Below are positions 1 to 8,899 of a DNA stretch of 64,000 nucleotides, piece after piece. Each line of letters begins with the position of its first letter. Position 1 is the first letter of the stretch. The position numbers and the translations under genes were made by a program. The stretch comes from Haloarcula taiwanensis. GTDB lineage: Archaea > Halobacteriota > Halobacteria > Halobacteriales > Haloarculaceae. A model generated the notes under the pieces. That model was not told the origin of the DNA. It saw only the letters and a program-made list of their open reading frames with translations, and searched no databases. The DNA is taken from positions 496,001 to 560,000 of the forward strand of contig CP019154.1 of NCBI GenBank assembly GCA_002844335.1. The letters are read 5' to 3'.

Positions 1-889
1 CGAGGAGGGCACGCTCTGCACCCTCGATCTCACAGGGGAGTGTCAGTCGGCCGAGCGCGGCTTTCCGGACGAGCGACGTGATACGATTCGTGGTGTTGGC
101 CGTATCCATTCCGTCGTCGGACGAGTCGTCGCCCTTGAACCGCGAGAGCAGGCCGCCGCCGCCAGAGGACACCTCGACGTCCTCGGAGGCGTAGCCGACG
201 GTGGAGACGCCGCCGCCGTCGAGCGTATTGATGATTTCCGAGGAGTCGACGACACTTTCGGCGACGTTGTCGCCGGCCTCGATCTCACCGGCTCCGAACA
301 GTACGCCGAAGCGGCGGACGATTTCCTCGTTTATGTGGTCGTAGCCCCCCTCAACGGACTCGCCGGTCTGTCGCCAGGCGTCGTTGTCGAACACCATGAG
401 GTTGTCCACCTCGCGCACGAACGTCTGGAACGAGCGGGCGGCGTTGAGGGTGTAGATACCACCCTCGTCGCTGCCCGGCAGGACGCCCAGACCGTACACC
501 GGTTCGGTGTAGATGCGCTTGAGGTGTTTTGCGACGACCGGCGACCCGCCCGACCCCGTCCCGCCGCCGAGGCCGGCGACGATGAGGAAGGCGTCGACTT
601 CGTGGACGGGGATGTTGTCAATCGCACCCTGCACCTCGTCGATGTCCTCTTCGGCGATTTCCGCGCCGAGTTCGTTGTCCGCGCCCACGCCATGGCCCTT
701 GACGCGAGCCTGGCCAATGAGCACTCGATTCTCTTCCGGAATGTGTTCTAGCCCAAGCAGGTCTGCTTTTGCTGTATTGACCGCAACAGCCGAGCGGACG
801 ATTCCCGAGCCGGTTTCCTTGTCGTACTCGAGGAATTTGTCCACAATTTTGCCACCGGCCTGCCCGAAGCCGATCATCGCCAGTTTCAT
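1..889 (-). CDS. cetZ: CetZ tubulin-like cytoskeletal GTPase (3' end outside window)
   Basis: The reading frame begins with MKLAMIGFGQAGGK at 889 and is still open at base 1, so only the first 296 codons are visible. The tubulin/FtsZ GTP-binding signature GGGTGSG is at residues 108-114, preceded by IVAGLG, and the T7-type NDAW segment lies further on. The N-terminus with GQAGGK rather than the FtsZ form places it in the CetZ group of haloarchaea, whose members control cell shape and motility rather than division. A Gly/Ser-rich insert (SSGGGG) is present near residue 245. A second CetZ lies at 34715-35788. The gene has 113 bases of untranslated sequence before the next gene. Confidence 0.93.
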   Translation of the reverse strand, partial: MKLAMIGFGQAGGKIVDKFLEYDKETGSGIVRSAVAVNTAKADLLGLEHIPEENRVLIGQARVKGHGVGADNELGAEIAEEDIDEVQGAIDNIPVHEVDAFLIVAGLGGGTGSGGSPVVAKHLKRIYTEPVYGLGVLPGSDEGGIYTLNAARSFQTFVREVDNLMVFDNDAWRQTGESVEGGYDHINEEIVRRFGVLFGAGEIEAGDNVAESVVDSSEIINTLDGGGVSTVGYASEDVEVSSGGGGLLSRFKGDDSSDDGMDTANTTNRITSLVRKAALGRLTLPCEIEGAERALL

Positions 890-1002
890 TATATGGTTCT
901 CCGCTTAAAGGGTCAAAGAGCGATGGCGAGTATAAGTGTTTTGCCCGGCTCTCAGCCCTGAAAGCCAGGATTGAAAATCAATACTATCTAACACAATTCT
1001 CT

Positions 1003-1926
1003 TTAGGAAGTGGCTACTGCTGGCGCTTCTCCCCTGAGATATCCGCTGAGTGTCGTTAGAGAGTCACTACTGACACCGAATGCATCTATTTCGTTGGTCG
1101 CTGGCGTGTTATCGAATTTGAGTGACCGGTACTGGTCGGCACCCATCGGGAACCCGACACTTCCCAAGACAGAGAGCCCGACCTTCGCTAGTGGCATCGG
1201 AAGGGGGACGACGCTTACTGACGACCCCTCGGCATCGTACACCTGATTGGTCACGTCTCTGAGCGTCAGTACTTCCGGCCCACCGACCTCGTAGGTCTCG
1301 CCGACGTGGTCTTCGGATTCGATACTGTCGACGAGCATCGGCACGAGGTCACCGACCCAGATCGGCTGGAACGTCGTCTGTCTGCCGCCGCCGGGAAGCG
1401 GATACAGCGGGACACCCGGCGCGAACATCCCCTTGAGGCGCTTCGTGAAGGAGACAAACTCACCGCCCTCACCGAAGACGACCGACGGGCGGAAAATGGT
1501 CCAGTCCAGCGAAGACTCCGTAACAACCTGCTCAGCCTCTCCCTTCGACCGGATGTAGTGTGTGTCGCCGGTGGGGTCTGCACCCAGTGCGCTCAGCTGG
1601 ACGAACCGGTCGACGCCGTGCTCTTCTGCGGCCTGTACGCTGTTTTCCGTCCCGCCGAGATGAATGCGCTCGTGCATCTTGTCGCCGCCGTCCGGTTTGA
1701 ACAGGGGCGACAGTGCGACCAGATAATACACCGCGTCCTGATTTTCGAACGCGCTCTCGATACTCCCGTAGTCTGTGACGTCCCCGGAGACGGTTTCGAC
1801 ACCGTCTGGTAGTGTTGCGTCTTCTGGTGACCGAGACAGCGCAGTGACGGTGTGCCCTCGCTCGTCGAGCTCACGGCATAGGTGTTGTCCGATGAATCCG
1901 GTCCCGCCGACGACAAGTACATCCAT
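1003..1926 (-). CDS. NAD(P)-binding NDUFA9-like / atypical SDR oxidoreductase
   Basis: This 307-residue protein starts MDVLVVGGTGFIGQHL, a Rossmann-fold dinucleotide site of the GxxGFIG type. The body follows the atypical short-chain dehydrogenase pattern of the complex-I NDUFA9 / NmrA group: QLSALGA, HYIRSKGEAE (the YxxxK position is changed to YIRSK) and FRPSVVFG. Such proteins bind NAD(P)H tightly and many have no known reaction. A TTG codon nine bases upstream would add three residues; the ATG at 1926 is preferred because the Rossmann strand begins there. It is divergent from thymidylate kinase. The specific substrate cannot be read from the sequence. Confidence 0.85.
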   Translation of the reverse strand: MDVLVVGGTGFIGQHLCRELDERGHTVTALSRSPEDATLPDGVETVSGDVTDYGSIESAFENQDAVYYLVALSPLFKPDGGDKMHERIHLGGTENSVQAAEEHGVDRFVQLSALGADPTGDTHYIRSKGEAEQVVTESSLDWTIFRPSVVFGEGGEFVSFTKRLKGMFAPGVPLYPLPGGGRQTTFQPIWVGDLVPMLVDSIESEDHVGETYEVGGPEVLTLRDVTNQVYDAEGSSVSVVPLPMPLAKVGLSVLGSVGFPMGADQYRSLKFDNTPATNEIDAFGVSSDSLTTLSGYLRGEAPAVATS

Positions 1927-2066
1927 GGACTCCAATACAGTTGGTAGAACCGTAAAGGTGAGCGTATTTATTTGATCGACGGGCCCGCAGTCCGGTCACT
2001 TGTGTCAGGCTACGGATACACCGTTCAGGTCGGGGCGCTTACGTCCCCCCACACAGATTGTGAGGT

Positions 2067-2654
2067 ATGCTCGTCACGCTCGAAGGACTGGACGGGAGCG
2101 GCAAGACGACCGTGTGGGAACGGCTCCGGAGCGACGACGCTGTCCCCAGCGAAACTGTGTTCACGCGCGAACCGACCGATACCTGGTACGGCGACGCCGT
2201 CCAGCGCTCCATCGACAACGACGACGCGGACTCGCTGGCCGAACTGTTCCTCTATACGGCAGACCACGCCGCACACCTCTCGGACACGGTCCGACCGGCA
2301 CTCAGCGAAGACCGGCTCGTTGTCTCCGACCGCTACAGCGACTCTCGGTACGCCTATCAGGGTGCGACACTCGAAGCGAGTGAGACCTTGGACGACCCGC
2401 TGTCGTACGTTCGCGAGGTCCACGCGCCCTGGACCCGGCCGCCGGACCGGACTGTGTATCTCGATCTCGATCCAGAAACCGCCGCACAGCGAAGCGGCGC
2501 GACGAACAAGTTCGAGACGGCAGAGTATCTCACAACGGTGCGTGACAACTACGAGCGACTAATCGAAGCCGACCCGGAGCGGTTCGTTCGCGTCGACGCA
2601 ACCGCCGACCCGGATGCTGTGTACGAACAGGTCCGAGCAGCGATTCTCGATTAG
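2067..2654 (+). CDS. tmk: Thymidylate kinase (dTMP kinase)
   Basis: The 195-residue protein phosphorylates dTMP to dTDP. It shows the P-loop GLDGSGKT at residues 7-14, the REPTDTW segment that binds dTMP, the [12 protein letters not shown] motif from residue 88 and a C-terminal lid-like region with RSG. Length and motif order match the family. Its TAG stop at 2652-2654 overlaps the stop of the convergent membrane-protein gene by four bases, so the two transcripts end against each other with no room for a terminator between them. Confidence 0.95.
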   Translation: MLVTLEGLDGSGKTTVWERLRSDDAVPSETVFTREPTDTWYGDAVQRSIDNDDADSLAELFLYTADHAAHLSDTVRPALSEDRLVVSDRYSDSRYAYQGATLEASETLDDPLSYVREVHAPWTRPPDRTVYLDLDPETAAQRSGATNKFETAEYLTTVRDNYERLIEADPERFVRVDATADPDAVYEQVRAAILD

Positions 2655-2971
2655 TTCATCGACGCCGGTAGTTCGACTTCGTCGGGAGCGGGCATCCAGA
2701 AGTAATCGAACGTCATCCCGGTAGCGAGTGGAATAACGATAGTTACGAGGAGGACAGCGGTCTGACTCCCGAGGTTCGCACCGAGACTGAACACGCCACT
2801 CAACACCAGCAGGATGACGACCATGACTACCGGACAGAGGAGCAGCGAGTAGATGAGGCTCCCCCACCGAGTGTGCAAGCGGACGCGGAAAAAGCGCGTC
2901 ATGAGCGCCGTCACAGCACTGTTGACCAGCACGATGACGAGCAGGCCGATAATACCGGCGACACTGACCAT
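2651..2971 (-). CDS. Small membrane protein, haloarchaeal family of unknown function
   Basis: The 106-residue product starts [16 protein letters not shown] and has three to four hydrophobic segments: residues 3-20, 40-60 and 70-90. There are few charges between them, and it ends in the acidic tail [13 protein letters not shown]. There is no signal peptide beyond the first membrane segment and no recognisable catalytic motif. The frame could be extended upstream, but the extension reads as low-complexity Arg/Ser sequence typical of an antisense frame, so the ATG at 2971 is chosen. It lies downstream of the RAM protein at 3024-3254 on the same strand and may share its transcript. Confidence 0.7.
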   Translation of the reverse strand: MVSVAGIIGLLVIVLVNSAVTALMTRFFRVRLHTRWGSLIYSLLLCPVVMVVILLVLSGVFSLGANLGSQTAVLLVTIVIPLATGMTFDYFWMPAPDEVELPASMN

Positions 2972-3023
2972 GTTCGCTGTAGGGCGGCAAGTCCCTTTGC
3001 GGTGTCGGAACAACGCGGGGCGC

Positions 3024-3254
3024 TCACTCCAAACAGATGTACGTGCGCGTGTCGTCGACGCCGTTGAGGTCTCGGATGTGACCCGAGACCGACTGCATGA
3101 TGTCGTACACCTCGGTACCTGTCGCTTCGGCGATGATGTCGTACTGCCCGGCGACGATGTGTGCCTCAGTGATGCCTTCGGCGTCTCGAACTGCCGCAAG
3201 GAGGTCTTCGGATTTGCCGGCAGCCGTCTTGACCATAATGAACGCGCTAACCAT
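3024..3254 (-). CDS. Stand-alone Lrp/AsnC ligand-binding (RAM) domain protein
   Basis: The 76 residues form a single beta-alpha-beta RAM domain (MVSAFIMVKTAAGK ... ITEAHIVAGQYDIIAE ... TYICLE) with no DNA-binding helix-turn-helix. In Lrp regulators this domain binds amino acids and drives oligomer formation. Stand-alone versions are common in haloarchaea. It is divergent from trkA with a 140-base gap, and a close paralogue lies immediately downstream of trkA at 4084-4314. Both share the pattern EAHIVAGxxDxIA. A role as a small-molecule sensor for the potassium channel regulator is inference from position only. Confidence 0.88.
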   Translation of the reverse strand: MVSAFIMVKTAAGKSEDLLAAVRDAEGITEAHIVAGQYDIIAEATGTEVYDIMQSVSGHIRDLNGVDDTRTYICLE

Positions 3255-3394
3255 ATTATGGTGTGTCGTGTCATGGCACGAAAAAGGTTCCGTCAGGAAA
3301 AAACAACGGCTGTATTGTTTGACGGCGTGGTCAAGGCGTCTGGTGGTTCCACCGGGTGGGTACTTTTATTCACCCCCGCCCCATAGGAGGGTGT

Positions 3395-4081
3395 ATGCGA
3401 TTCGTTATCGTGGGTGCAGGTCGTGTCGGACTGCGGACGGCTCGCGTCCTGCAAGAGAGTGGCCACGAAGTTGTCCTCATCGAGCGCGATGAGAACGCAG
3501 TCGAGCGCGCGCGAACGGCTGGCTTCGAGGTGATTGCGGGCGATGGCGCTATCGAGGAGACGCTCGGCAGCGCTGATCTCGAAGCTGCCGACGCACTCGG
3601 CGCGCTCACCGGCGACCTGAACGACAACTTCGTTGCCTGTATGATCGCCAAAGAACACGGCTGTCGAACCGTCATGCGCATCGACGAGGACTACCGCGAA
3701 GAGATCTACCGGCGCTACGCTTCCGAGGTCGACGAGGTAATCTACCCTGAACGACTGGGCGCTATCGCCGCCAAGAATGCGCTGCTGGGCGGGAACATCC
3801 GCGCAGTCGCCGATATCGCACAGAACCTCCAGCTCGTGGAGTTTACCATCCAGCGGCAATCGCCGATGGAGGGGTACACGCTGTCGGAACTGGAACTGCC
3901 GTCGGATTCCCGGCTGATGGCACACGGGAAAGGCGAGGCCCCGCTCGCCATTCCCAACCCGGACGAAACGCTAGAGGCCGGTGACCGAGTCGTGATACTG
4001 GCCGACTTCGAGACGCTTTCGGATGTCCGAAGCATCGTTGTTGGCGAATCAGAGCGCGCAACCGCGCTTGGAGGTGCCTGA
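3395..4081 (+). CDS. trkA: TrkA-type potassium uptake regulator (TrkA-N plus TrkA-C)
   Basis: The 228-residue cytoplasmic protein starts MRFVIVGAGRVGLRTA, the Rossmann NAD/ATP-binding RCK domain, with IERDE closing the second strand as the acidic nucleotide-binding residue. The RCK_N domain runs to about residue 135. The C-terminal RCK_C domain covers about 140-218 (GYTLSELELP ... GDRVVILA). It gates Trk/Ktr potassium transporters. No TrkH or other channel gene is next to it in this window. A GGAGG motif is visible nine bases before the ATG. The stop is followed after two bases by the RAM protein gene, so the two are almost certainly co-transcribed. Confidence 0.92.
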   Translation: MRFVIVGAGRVGLRTARVLQESGHEVVLIERDENAVERARTAGFEVIAGDGAIEETLGSADLEAADALGALTGDLNDNFVACMIAKEHGCRTVMRIDEDYREEIYRRYASEVDEVIYPERLGAIAAKNALLGGNIRAVADIAQNLQLVEFTIQRQSPMEGYTLSELELPSDSRLMAHGKGEAPLAIPNPDETLEAGDRVVILADFETLSDVRSIVVGESERATALGGA

Positions 4082-4083
4082 AC

Positions 4084-4314
4084 ATGGTCATTGCATACGT
4101 TATGGTCAAAGCCCACACCGGTGACGCGGACCGCCTGAAGGATGATATCGAAGCCGTCGACGGTGTTGTCGAGGCACACATCGTTGCCGGTGACGTCGAC
4201 TTTATAGCGAAAGTGAACGTGGAGACGCCCGCTGAAGTCAAGGATGTCGCAGCGACGCACATCCAAGAAATTCAGGGCGTCGAAACGACACAGACGTATA
4301 TCGCGATGGATTGA
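4084..4314 (+). CDS. Stand-alone Lrp/AsnC ligand-binding (RAM) domain protein
   Basis: This 76-residue protein is a paralogue of the product at 3024-3254 (MVIAYVMVKAHTGD ... VEAHIVAGDVDFIAKV ... TYIAMD). It is a lone RAM sensor domain without helix-turn-helix. The start codon is two bases after the trkA stop, which argues for translation coupled to trkA. The family fold and the coupling suggest it senses a small ligand and acts with TrkA, but this is inference. Size and sequence agree with haloarchaeal members of the family. Confidence 0.9.
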   Translation: MVIAYVMVKAHTGDADRLKDDIEAVDGVVEAHIVAGDVDFIAKVNVETPAEVKDVAATHIQEIQGVETTQTYIAMD

Positions 4315-4354
4315 GACAGAGCGTTATCTGTATGCCGTACTCGGCACGGCCCCA

Positions 4355-4867
4355 CTATAGCGGTGTCCCGCCACGAGAGCCGTCACTGCCACCGGTACTC
4401 GCCGAATTGAGCAGGTCAGCCACGACACCGACGTAGTCGTAACCGGGTATGACGCCCTCAACGTACGTCCCTTCGACGTACTCGACCAAGGTCTTTGCGA
4501 CGTCTGCGGCCTGCCGTTCGCCACCCATTGTGTACTCGAACGCGACCACGACCTGCTCGCCGTCCTCGACGACGCTGTACTCGTCCAGTTCGACAGCAGT
4601 TCGGGTCGCTTTCGGCGCGTCCTCCAGCCGCCGCTCCAGCGTCTCAAGCCAGCCATCGACGACGGCAGCACCGACCTCGTCGCTTGTCGCGGCCTGCAGC
4701 GACGGCGCTCTGACCGTCACCTCGTAGTTCGTCCGCCACTCTTCGCCCTCGGTCGCAGTTACGCGAGCGTCGAAGTTCGTCGTCTCGACAGCGTAGCTAT
4801 CCCCGGCCGGGACGAGCGCATCGTGTCGGTCGAACGCTTCGGCAACGTCGTCTGGCACGTCAGTCAT
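4355..4867 (-). CDS. Haloarchaeal protein of unknown function (DUF5813-like)
   Basis: The 170-residue soluble acidic protein starts MTDVPDDVAEAFDRHDAL. It contains an alternating strand region (YAVETTNFDARVTATEG, YEVTVRAPSL), a central helix and a second strand region (EYSVVEDGEQVVVAFEY), with a Ser/Gly-rich tail (STGGSDGSRGG). No catalytic residues can be named. It resembles a haloarchaeal family known only by a DUF number. The frame is open further upstream, but that stretch has unusual composition with several Cys, so the ATG at 4867 is used. Confidence 0.75.
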   Translation of the reverse strand: MTDVPDDVAEAFDRHDALVPAGDSYAVETTNFDARVTATEGEEWRTNYEVTVRAPSLQAATSDEVGAAVVDGWLETLERRLEDAPKATRTAVELDEYSVVEDGEQVVVAFEYTMGGERQAADVAKTLVEYVEGTYVEGVIPGYDYVGVVADLLNSASTGGSDGSRGGTPL

Positions 4868-5153
4868 TACGCCGGTATAGGCCACAGACGTGCAAAAACG
4901 CGTCGTGTCCGCCCTCTCTCCGTTCGAAGCATCTGTCATCGCCGCACCCGGATCTGTGACCGACACGGCTGTGCCACATAGACTGTCGAGTGTGTCACAC
5001 ATAAGCGGTCAGCGTTGCTCCTGTGAAGTCTGTGGCCAACTGTGCACAAGCCACAGCGTCCGGTGAACAGCGCACTCTCCTCACCCGAATCGCTCTCCCG
5101 TCCGTAGTTCGCATCCCGTTTGCACCGCTCTTCGTGTTCACTCGTCGCAGAAT

Positions 5154-5237
5154 GCGAGGGATGGGATTCGAACCCACGGACCCCTACGGGAGCGGGTCTT
5201 AAGCCCACCGCCTTTGGCCAAGCTCGGCTACCCTCGC
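5154..5237 (-). tRNA. tRNA-Leu (anticodon TAA)
   Basis: The 84-base sequence folds as a class II tRNA. The acceptor arms GCGAGGG and CCCTCGC pair perfectly, the T-loop is TTCGAAT, and the anticodon arm GTGGG-CTTAAGA-CCCGC carries anticodon TAA. The variable arm of about 14 bases (TCCCGTAGGGGTCC) is the long arm expected for leucine. No intron is present. CCA is not encoded. Confidence 0.96.
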
Positions 5238-5386
5238 GCAGATTGAACTCTGCGGGGGCTAGTGAATGGTCCTTTCGGTCTTGGACTGCGAGGTGGGCCA
5301 TCGTGTCCTATCGTAGGCACGCCGGTGAAGTTCGATAGCGACCGTGACACACTGTTCAACTGTCGCGTACTCTCTGACGCCTGTCC

Positions 5387-5911
5387 CTACTCCTCGACCG
5401 GGAGCCTGTCGGTCGGGAGGAACTTCGTCCGGTCTGCGTGGTCGAACGATGCGACCGGCGTCCCGTCCAGTTTCCTGAGCAACGTCTGGAACGTCGCCCC
5501 GTCGTTCGCAGCAGTCACCGCGTTACCGGCGTCCCGGAGTTCGTACGCGCCAGCGATGAACAGCGAAGCGGCGTCCGGATCGAAATACTCGACGGCCAGA
5601 AACACCTGCTCTCCGACTGTTCGCCGGTACACGTCGTACGCTTCGAGGGGATTCGATTCGACCAGTCGCGTCACGCCTTCGGCCTTGTTGCCCGGAATAA
5701 CGAACACGAGTTCGAGGCTGTCACCGTCGTCGACTGTCCGTAGACCCGCATCCCCGGCGGGGACGACGACTGCCTCGCGGCCGTCAGAACGCCGCTGGTC
5801 CGCCAGCGCCTGTGTCTCCTCTAACGTCTGTTTCCACGATGCCTTGCGGGCGTCAGAACCAGCGGCAAGCCGTTCGAGGTCGTCTGTCCCCTCGCCACCT
5901 GTCTTTACCAT
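5387..5911 (-). CDS. Haloarchaeal conserved protein of unknown function
   Basis: The 174-residue soluble acidic protein starts MVKTGGEGTDDLERLAAG. An N-terminal helix (residues 10-45, WKQTLEETQALADQRR) is followed by strands (EAVVVPAGDAGL, SLELVFVIPGN) and a C-terminal alpha/beta region (VFLAVEYFDPDAASLFIAG). There are no cysteines, metal motifs or membrane segments. It is next to the last gene of the peptide-transport operon on the same strand, with 37 bases between them, and could be its distal gene. The function cannot be named. Confidence 0.7.
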   Translation of the reverse strand: MVKTGGEGTDDLERLAAGSDARKASWKQTLEETQALADQRRSDGREAVVVPAGDAGLRTVDDGDSLELVFVIPGNKAEGVTRLVESNPLEAYDVYRRTVGEQVFLAVEYFDPDAASLFIAGAYELRDAGNAVTAANDGATFQTLLRKLDGTPVASFDHADRTKFLPTDRLPVEE

Positions 5912-5948
5912 ACCCTGTCGTTACGCCCGCGGGAGGTAAATGGTGGTG

Positions 5949-6356
5949 TCACTGGACGCCGAAGATGACTTCCATGCTCAGGGAGAGCCCGAGGACGAAC
6001 AGACTCGCAACGAAGAGCTTCACCGGCGGCGAGAGCCGGTCTTCGGGCGGAGCGAGCGTATCGAGGGGCGGGACGACACGAGCCAGCATCGACTCGAACG
6101 GTGTCCGCTCCCGTGCCGACACGCCAAACGACACGGCGGAGTCGTCCGAGTCGTCGGAATCGAGAGACGGCGCACGCCACAGCGTAACCGAAGCGTAGCC
6201 AAACAGCGCGAAGCCGATAAAAAACAGCACGAACTTCACTGTCACCCAGCCGCCGCCGCGAAGCGGTGAGAGTACGCCGCCGATAAGCGTCGCTGTGAGC
6301 GTTACGCCGATGGCGTACCACAGCAGATCGAGTACCTTTCCCGCCAGGTTATCCAT
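5949..6356 (-). CDS. Integral membrane protein of unknown function, coupled to the peptide ABC operon
   Basis: The 135-residue protein starts [18 protein letters not shown] and has three hydrophobic segments at about residues 8-28, 34-56 and 112-132, with an acidic loop ([10 protein letters not shown]) between the second and third. The start overlaps the end of the ATPase gene in the sequence ATGGATAA, where the ATG of this gene and the TAA of the ATPase share eight bases. This signals translational coupling with the ABC operon. No family function is recognisable. It may be an accessory of the transporter, but this rests on position only. Confidence 0.8.
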   Translation of the reverse strand: MDNLAGKVLDLLWYAIGVTLTATLIGGVLSPLRGGGWVTVKFVLFFIGFALFGYASVTLWRAPSLDSDDSDDSAVSFGVSARERTPFESMLARVVPPLDTLAPPEDRLSPPVKLFVASLFVLGLSLSMEVIFGVQ

Positions 6357-7686
6357 CGTGCGTGTCGTAGCCACGTTGGCGCAGTTCGTCGCCAGGGGAG
6401 ACGTGCTCCTGTGCGTGCCGGTGACAGAAGCTCATCCGTCTGTCGTCGACATCGTAGTACTGCGGTGTTTCGGTGTCACACCGACCGCCGAACACTTCCT
6501 TGAGGTACGCCCGTGCAGCATCGGGGTCCCCATCACTGAGATACGTCGCAGCCTGTTCGACGTGCTCTCGTACGTCCGGCGGGAGGTCCACGTCGCTGAA
6601 CTCTTCCTCGACGATTTCCTCGCCGTCAGCCAACGCGGTGTCGAACCCGAGCCGTTCCTTGAGCCGCTCACCGAGCGACTGTTCCGCGCGGGACCGCTCG
6701 CGAATGACATCACGGAACTCTCGGATCCGGTCCCACACCGCATCGCTAGCGTCTATGTCTTCGGGCCGTATCCGGACGGGGCACCGCGTTGCGAAGGGAC
6801 ACCCTTCCGGTGGGTCCCGTGGACTCGGTGGCGAGCCGGGCAGGGTAATCCGGTCTGCCTGAACCGTCGGGTCCGGTTCCGGAATCGCCGACAGTAACGC
6901 GCGTGTGTAGGGGTTTTCTGGGCGCTGGAACAACTGCTCCGTCGGCCCGACCTCCATGAGGTTCCCGAGGTACATCACTCCGACGCGGTCACAGATGTGC
7001 CGGACCACACTCAGGTCGTGCGCGATGAAGAGGTACGTGAGGCCGAACTCTTCTTGCAGGTCTTCCAGCAGATTGAGTATCTGGGCTTGGACGGACACGT
7101 CGAGCGCCGAAACGGGTTCGTCGAGGACGACGAACTCCGGCTCGAGTGCGAGCGCCCGTGCGATGCCGATACGCTGTCGCTGGCCGCCGGAGAACTGGTG
7201 GGGGTACCGGTAGTAGTGTTCCGGCATGAGTCCGACCTGATCGAGCAGTGTCCGCACCTTCTCCCGACGCTCGCGAGCCGTGCCCTGCTCGTGGACGTCC
7301 AGCGGTTCGCGGATAATCTCACCGACAGTCATCCGGTCGTTGAGGCTCGATTCGGGGTCCTGAAACACCATCTGGGCGTTGCGGCGCCACTCCTTGAGGT
7401 CGTCGCCGCTGAGTTCGGTTATATCCGTTCCATCGAAGGAGACTGTCCCGGAGGTAGCCGTTTCCAGTTGGATGAGTGTCCGACCGAGGGTTGTCTTGCC
7501 ACAGCCGGATTCACCGACCAGCCCGAACGTCTCGCCGCGCGAGATCTCGAAGTTCACGCCGTCGACGGCTTTCACTGGGTCCCCGCCGAGCAGTCCACCG
7601 CCTTCGTAGTACGTCTTCAGATCCTGCACATCGAGCAATGTCTCGCCGGTCTGGTGGGACGCGGTCTCGACGACAGATTCACTCAT
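6349..7686 (-). CDS. Oligopeptide/dipeptide ABC transporter ATP-binding protein (OppF/DppF type)
   Basis: This 445-residue ATPase powers peptide import. It has Walker A GESGCGKT near residue 60, Q-loop MVFQDP, signature FSGGQRQR, Walker [13 protein letters not shown] and switch His in IAHDLSVV. The C-terminal oligopeptide module with CPFATRC follows, containing the cysteines that often hold an iron-sulfur cluster. The protein continues for about 110 residues beyond the usual end in an acidic helical extension that includes two more Cys. The start ATGAGTGA shares bases with the stop of the upstream ATPase. A longer upstream frame exists but overlaps that gene fully, so ATG 7686 is chosen. Confidence 0.93.
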   Translation of the reverse strand: MSESVVETASHQTGETLLDVQDLKTYYEGGGLLGGDPVKAVDGVNFEISRGETFGLVGESGCGKTTLGRTLIQLETATSGTVSFDGTDITELSGDDLKEWRRNAQMVFQDPESSLNDRMTVGEIIREPLDVHEQGTARERREKVRTLLDQVGLMPEHYYRYPHQFSGGQRQRIGIARALALEPEFVVLDEPVSALDVSVQAQILNLLEDLQEEFGLTYLFIAHDLSVVRHICDRVGVMYLGNLMEVGPTEQLFQRPENPYTRALLSAIPEPDPTVQADRITLPGSPPSPRDPPEGCPFATRCPVRIRPEDIDASDAVWDRIREFRDVIRERSRAEQSLGERLKERLGFDTALADGEEIVEEEFSDVDLPPDVREHVEQAATYLSDGDPDAARAYLKEVFGGRCDTETPQYYDVDDRRMSFCHRHAQEHVSPGDELRQRGYDTHDG

Positions 7687-8899
7687 CTGGGTCACCTCCC
7701 TCCCGCTGGCCGCCGGTGTCCACGGCACTGCTGCCGTGGCCACCATCAGCCCGTGCGTCGCTGTCTTCGGACCCGGCCGGGCCGGTGTCTTCACCGGCTG
7801 CTCGGCGCTCAACTGGCCAGTCGTCCGCCGACAGTGCTTCGTCTGCTTCGACGCCTGTCTGGTCCGCGTTCGCTTCGTGCTGTGTCACAGTGTCGTCGGT
7901 AGGCATATCTTCGGGGTACAGGAGACAGGCGGCCGTGTGGTCCGCTGATTCGCTGACTTCGACGTGGGCGGGATGGACCCGCTCACACTCGTCAAAGGCC
8001 TTCGGGCACCGGCTGACGAACCGACAGTACGACGCCGATTCGTGTGGCGTCGGCACGTCCCCTTCGATAGTGGGTAGCCGATCTGTACTGGGGTTCCGGC
8101 CGGGAATACTCTGCAAGAGTCCCTGTGTGTAGGGGTGGTGTGGGTTCGCGAACAGTTCCTCTACGGGTGCCTGCTCGACGACTTCGCCGGCGTACATCAC
8201 GGCGACGCGGTCGGCGACCTCCGCGATGACGCCCATGTCGTGCGTGATGAACATGATACCGATGTCACGCTTCGTCTGAATCTCCTGTAACAGGTCCAGA
8301 ATCTGGGCCTGAATGGTGACATCGAGTGCTGTCGTCGGCTCATCACAGATGAGCAGGTCTGGGTCACAGGCCAGTGCCATCGCGATGACGGCTCGCTGGC
8401 GCATTCCACCGGAGAACTCGTGGGGGAACTCATCGACACGGCGTGCCGCGTCGGGGATGCCGACTGCACGCAGCAGTTCGATGGCCTCCGACTTGGCTTC
8501 GGCCCCTTCCATACCGCGGTGGAGCTCCAGCGCCTCGATGATCTGGTTCCCGACAGTGTACACCGGATTGAGCGAGCTCAGCGGGTCCTGAAACACCATC
8601 GCGATGTCGCCGCCACGAACTGATCGGTATTGCTTCTCCGAAAGCGTCGTCAGCTCTCGCCCGTCTAACCGTATGGACGACTCCTCGCTGATTTCGCCCG
8701 GACTATCGACCAGTCCCATAATCGAGCGCGCGGTGACACTCTTGCCCGAACCGGATTCGCCGACGATACCGAGCGTCTCGCCGCGTGCAATATCGAATGA
8801 AACGCCGTCGACAGCGCGAATTTCCTCTTTGTCGCTGTGGAACACGGTCCGGAGGTTGTCAACGGCCAGCAGCGGCTCGCCGTCTTCGATGTGGCTCAT
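7679..8899 (-). CDS. Oligopeptide/dipeptide ABC transporter ATP-binding protein (OppD/DppD type)
   Basis: This 406-residue ATPase is the second nucleotide-binding subunit of the importer. Walker A is GESGSGKS, the Q-loop is MVFQDP, the signature is FSGGMRQR, Walker B is [12 protein letters not shown] and the switch region is [11 protein letters not shown]-terminal peptide-importer module contains CRFVSRCP. The last 80 residues are an acidic disordered tail (for example [20 protein letters not shown]). The start ATGA overlaps the stop of the permease gene by four bases, and the stop overlaps the next ATPase by eight, so the operon is fully coupled. Confidence 0.93.
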   Translation of the reverse strand: MSHIEDGEPLLAVDNLRTVFHSDKEEIRAVDGVSFDIARGETLGIVGESGSGKSVTARSIMGLVDSPGEISEESSIRLDGRELTTLSEKQYRSVRGGDIAMVFQDPLSSLNPVYTVGNQIIEALELHRGMEGAEAKSEAIELLRAVGIPDAARRVDEFPHEFSGGMRQRAVIAMALACDPDLLICDEPTTALDVTIQAQILDLLQEIQTKRDIGIMFITHDMGVIAEVADRVAVMYAGEVVEQAPVEELFANPHHPYTQGLLQSIPGRNPSTDRLPTIEGDVPTPHESASYCRFVSRCPKAFDECERVHPAHVEVSESADHTAACLLYPEDMPTDDTVTQHEANADQTGVEADEALSADDWPVERRAAGEDTGPAGSEDSDARADGGHGSSAVDTGGQREGGDPDE

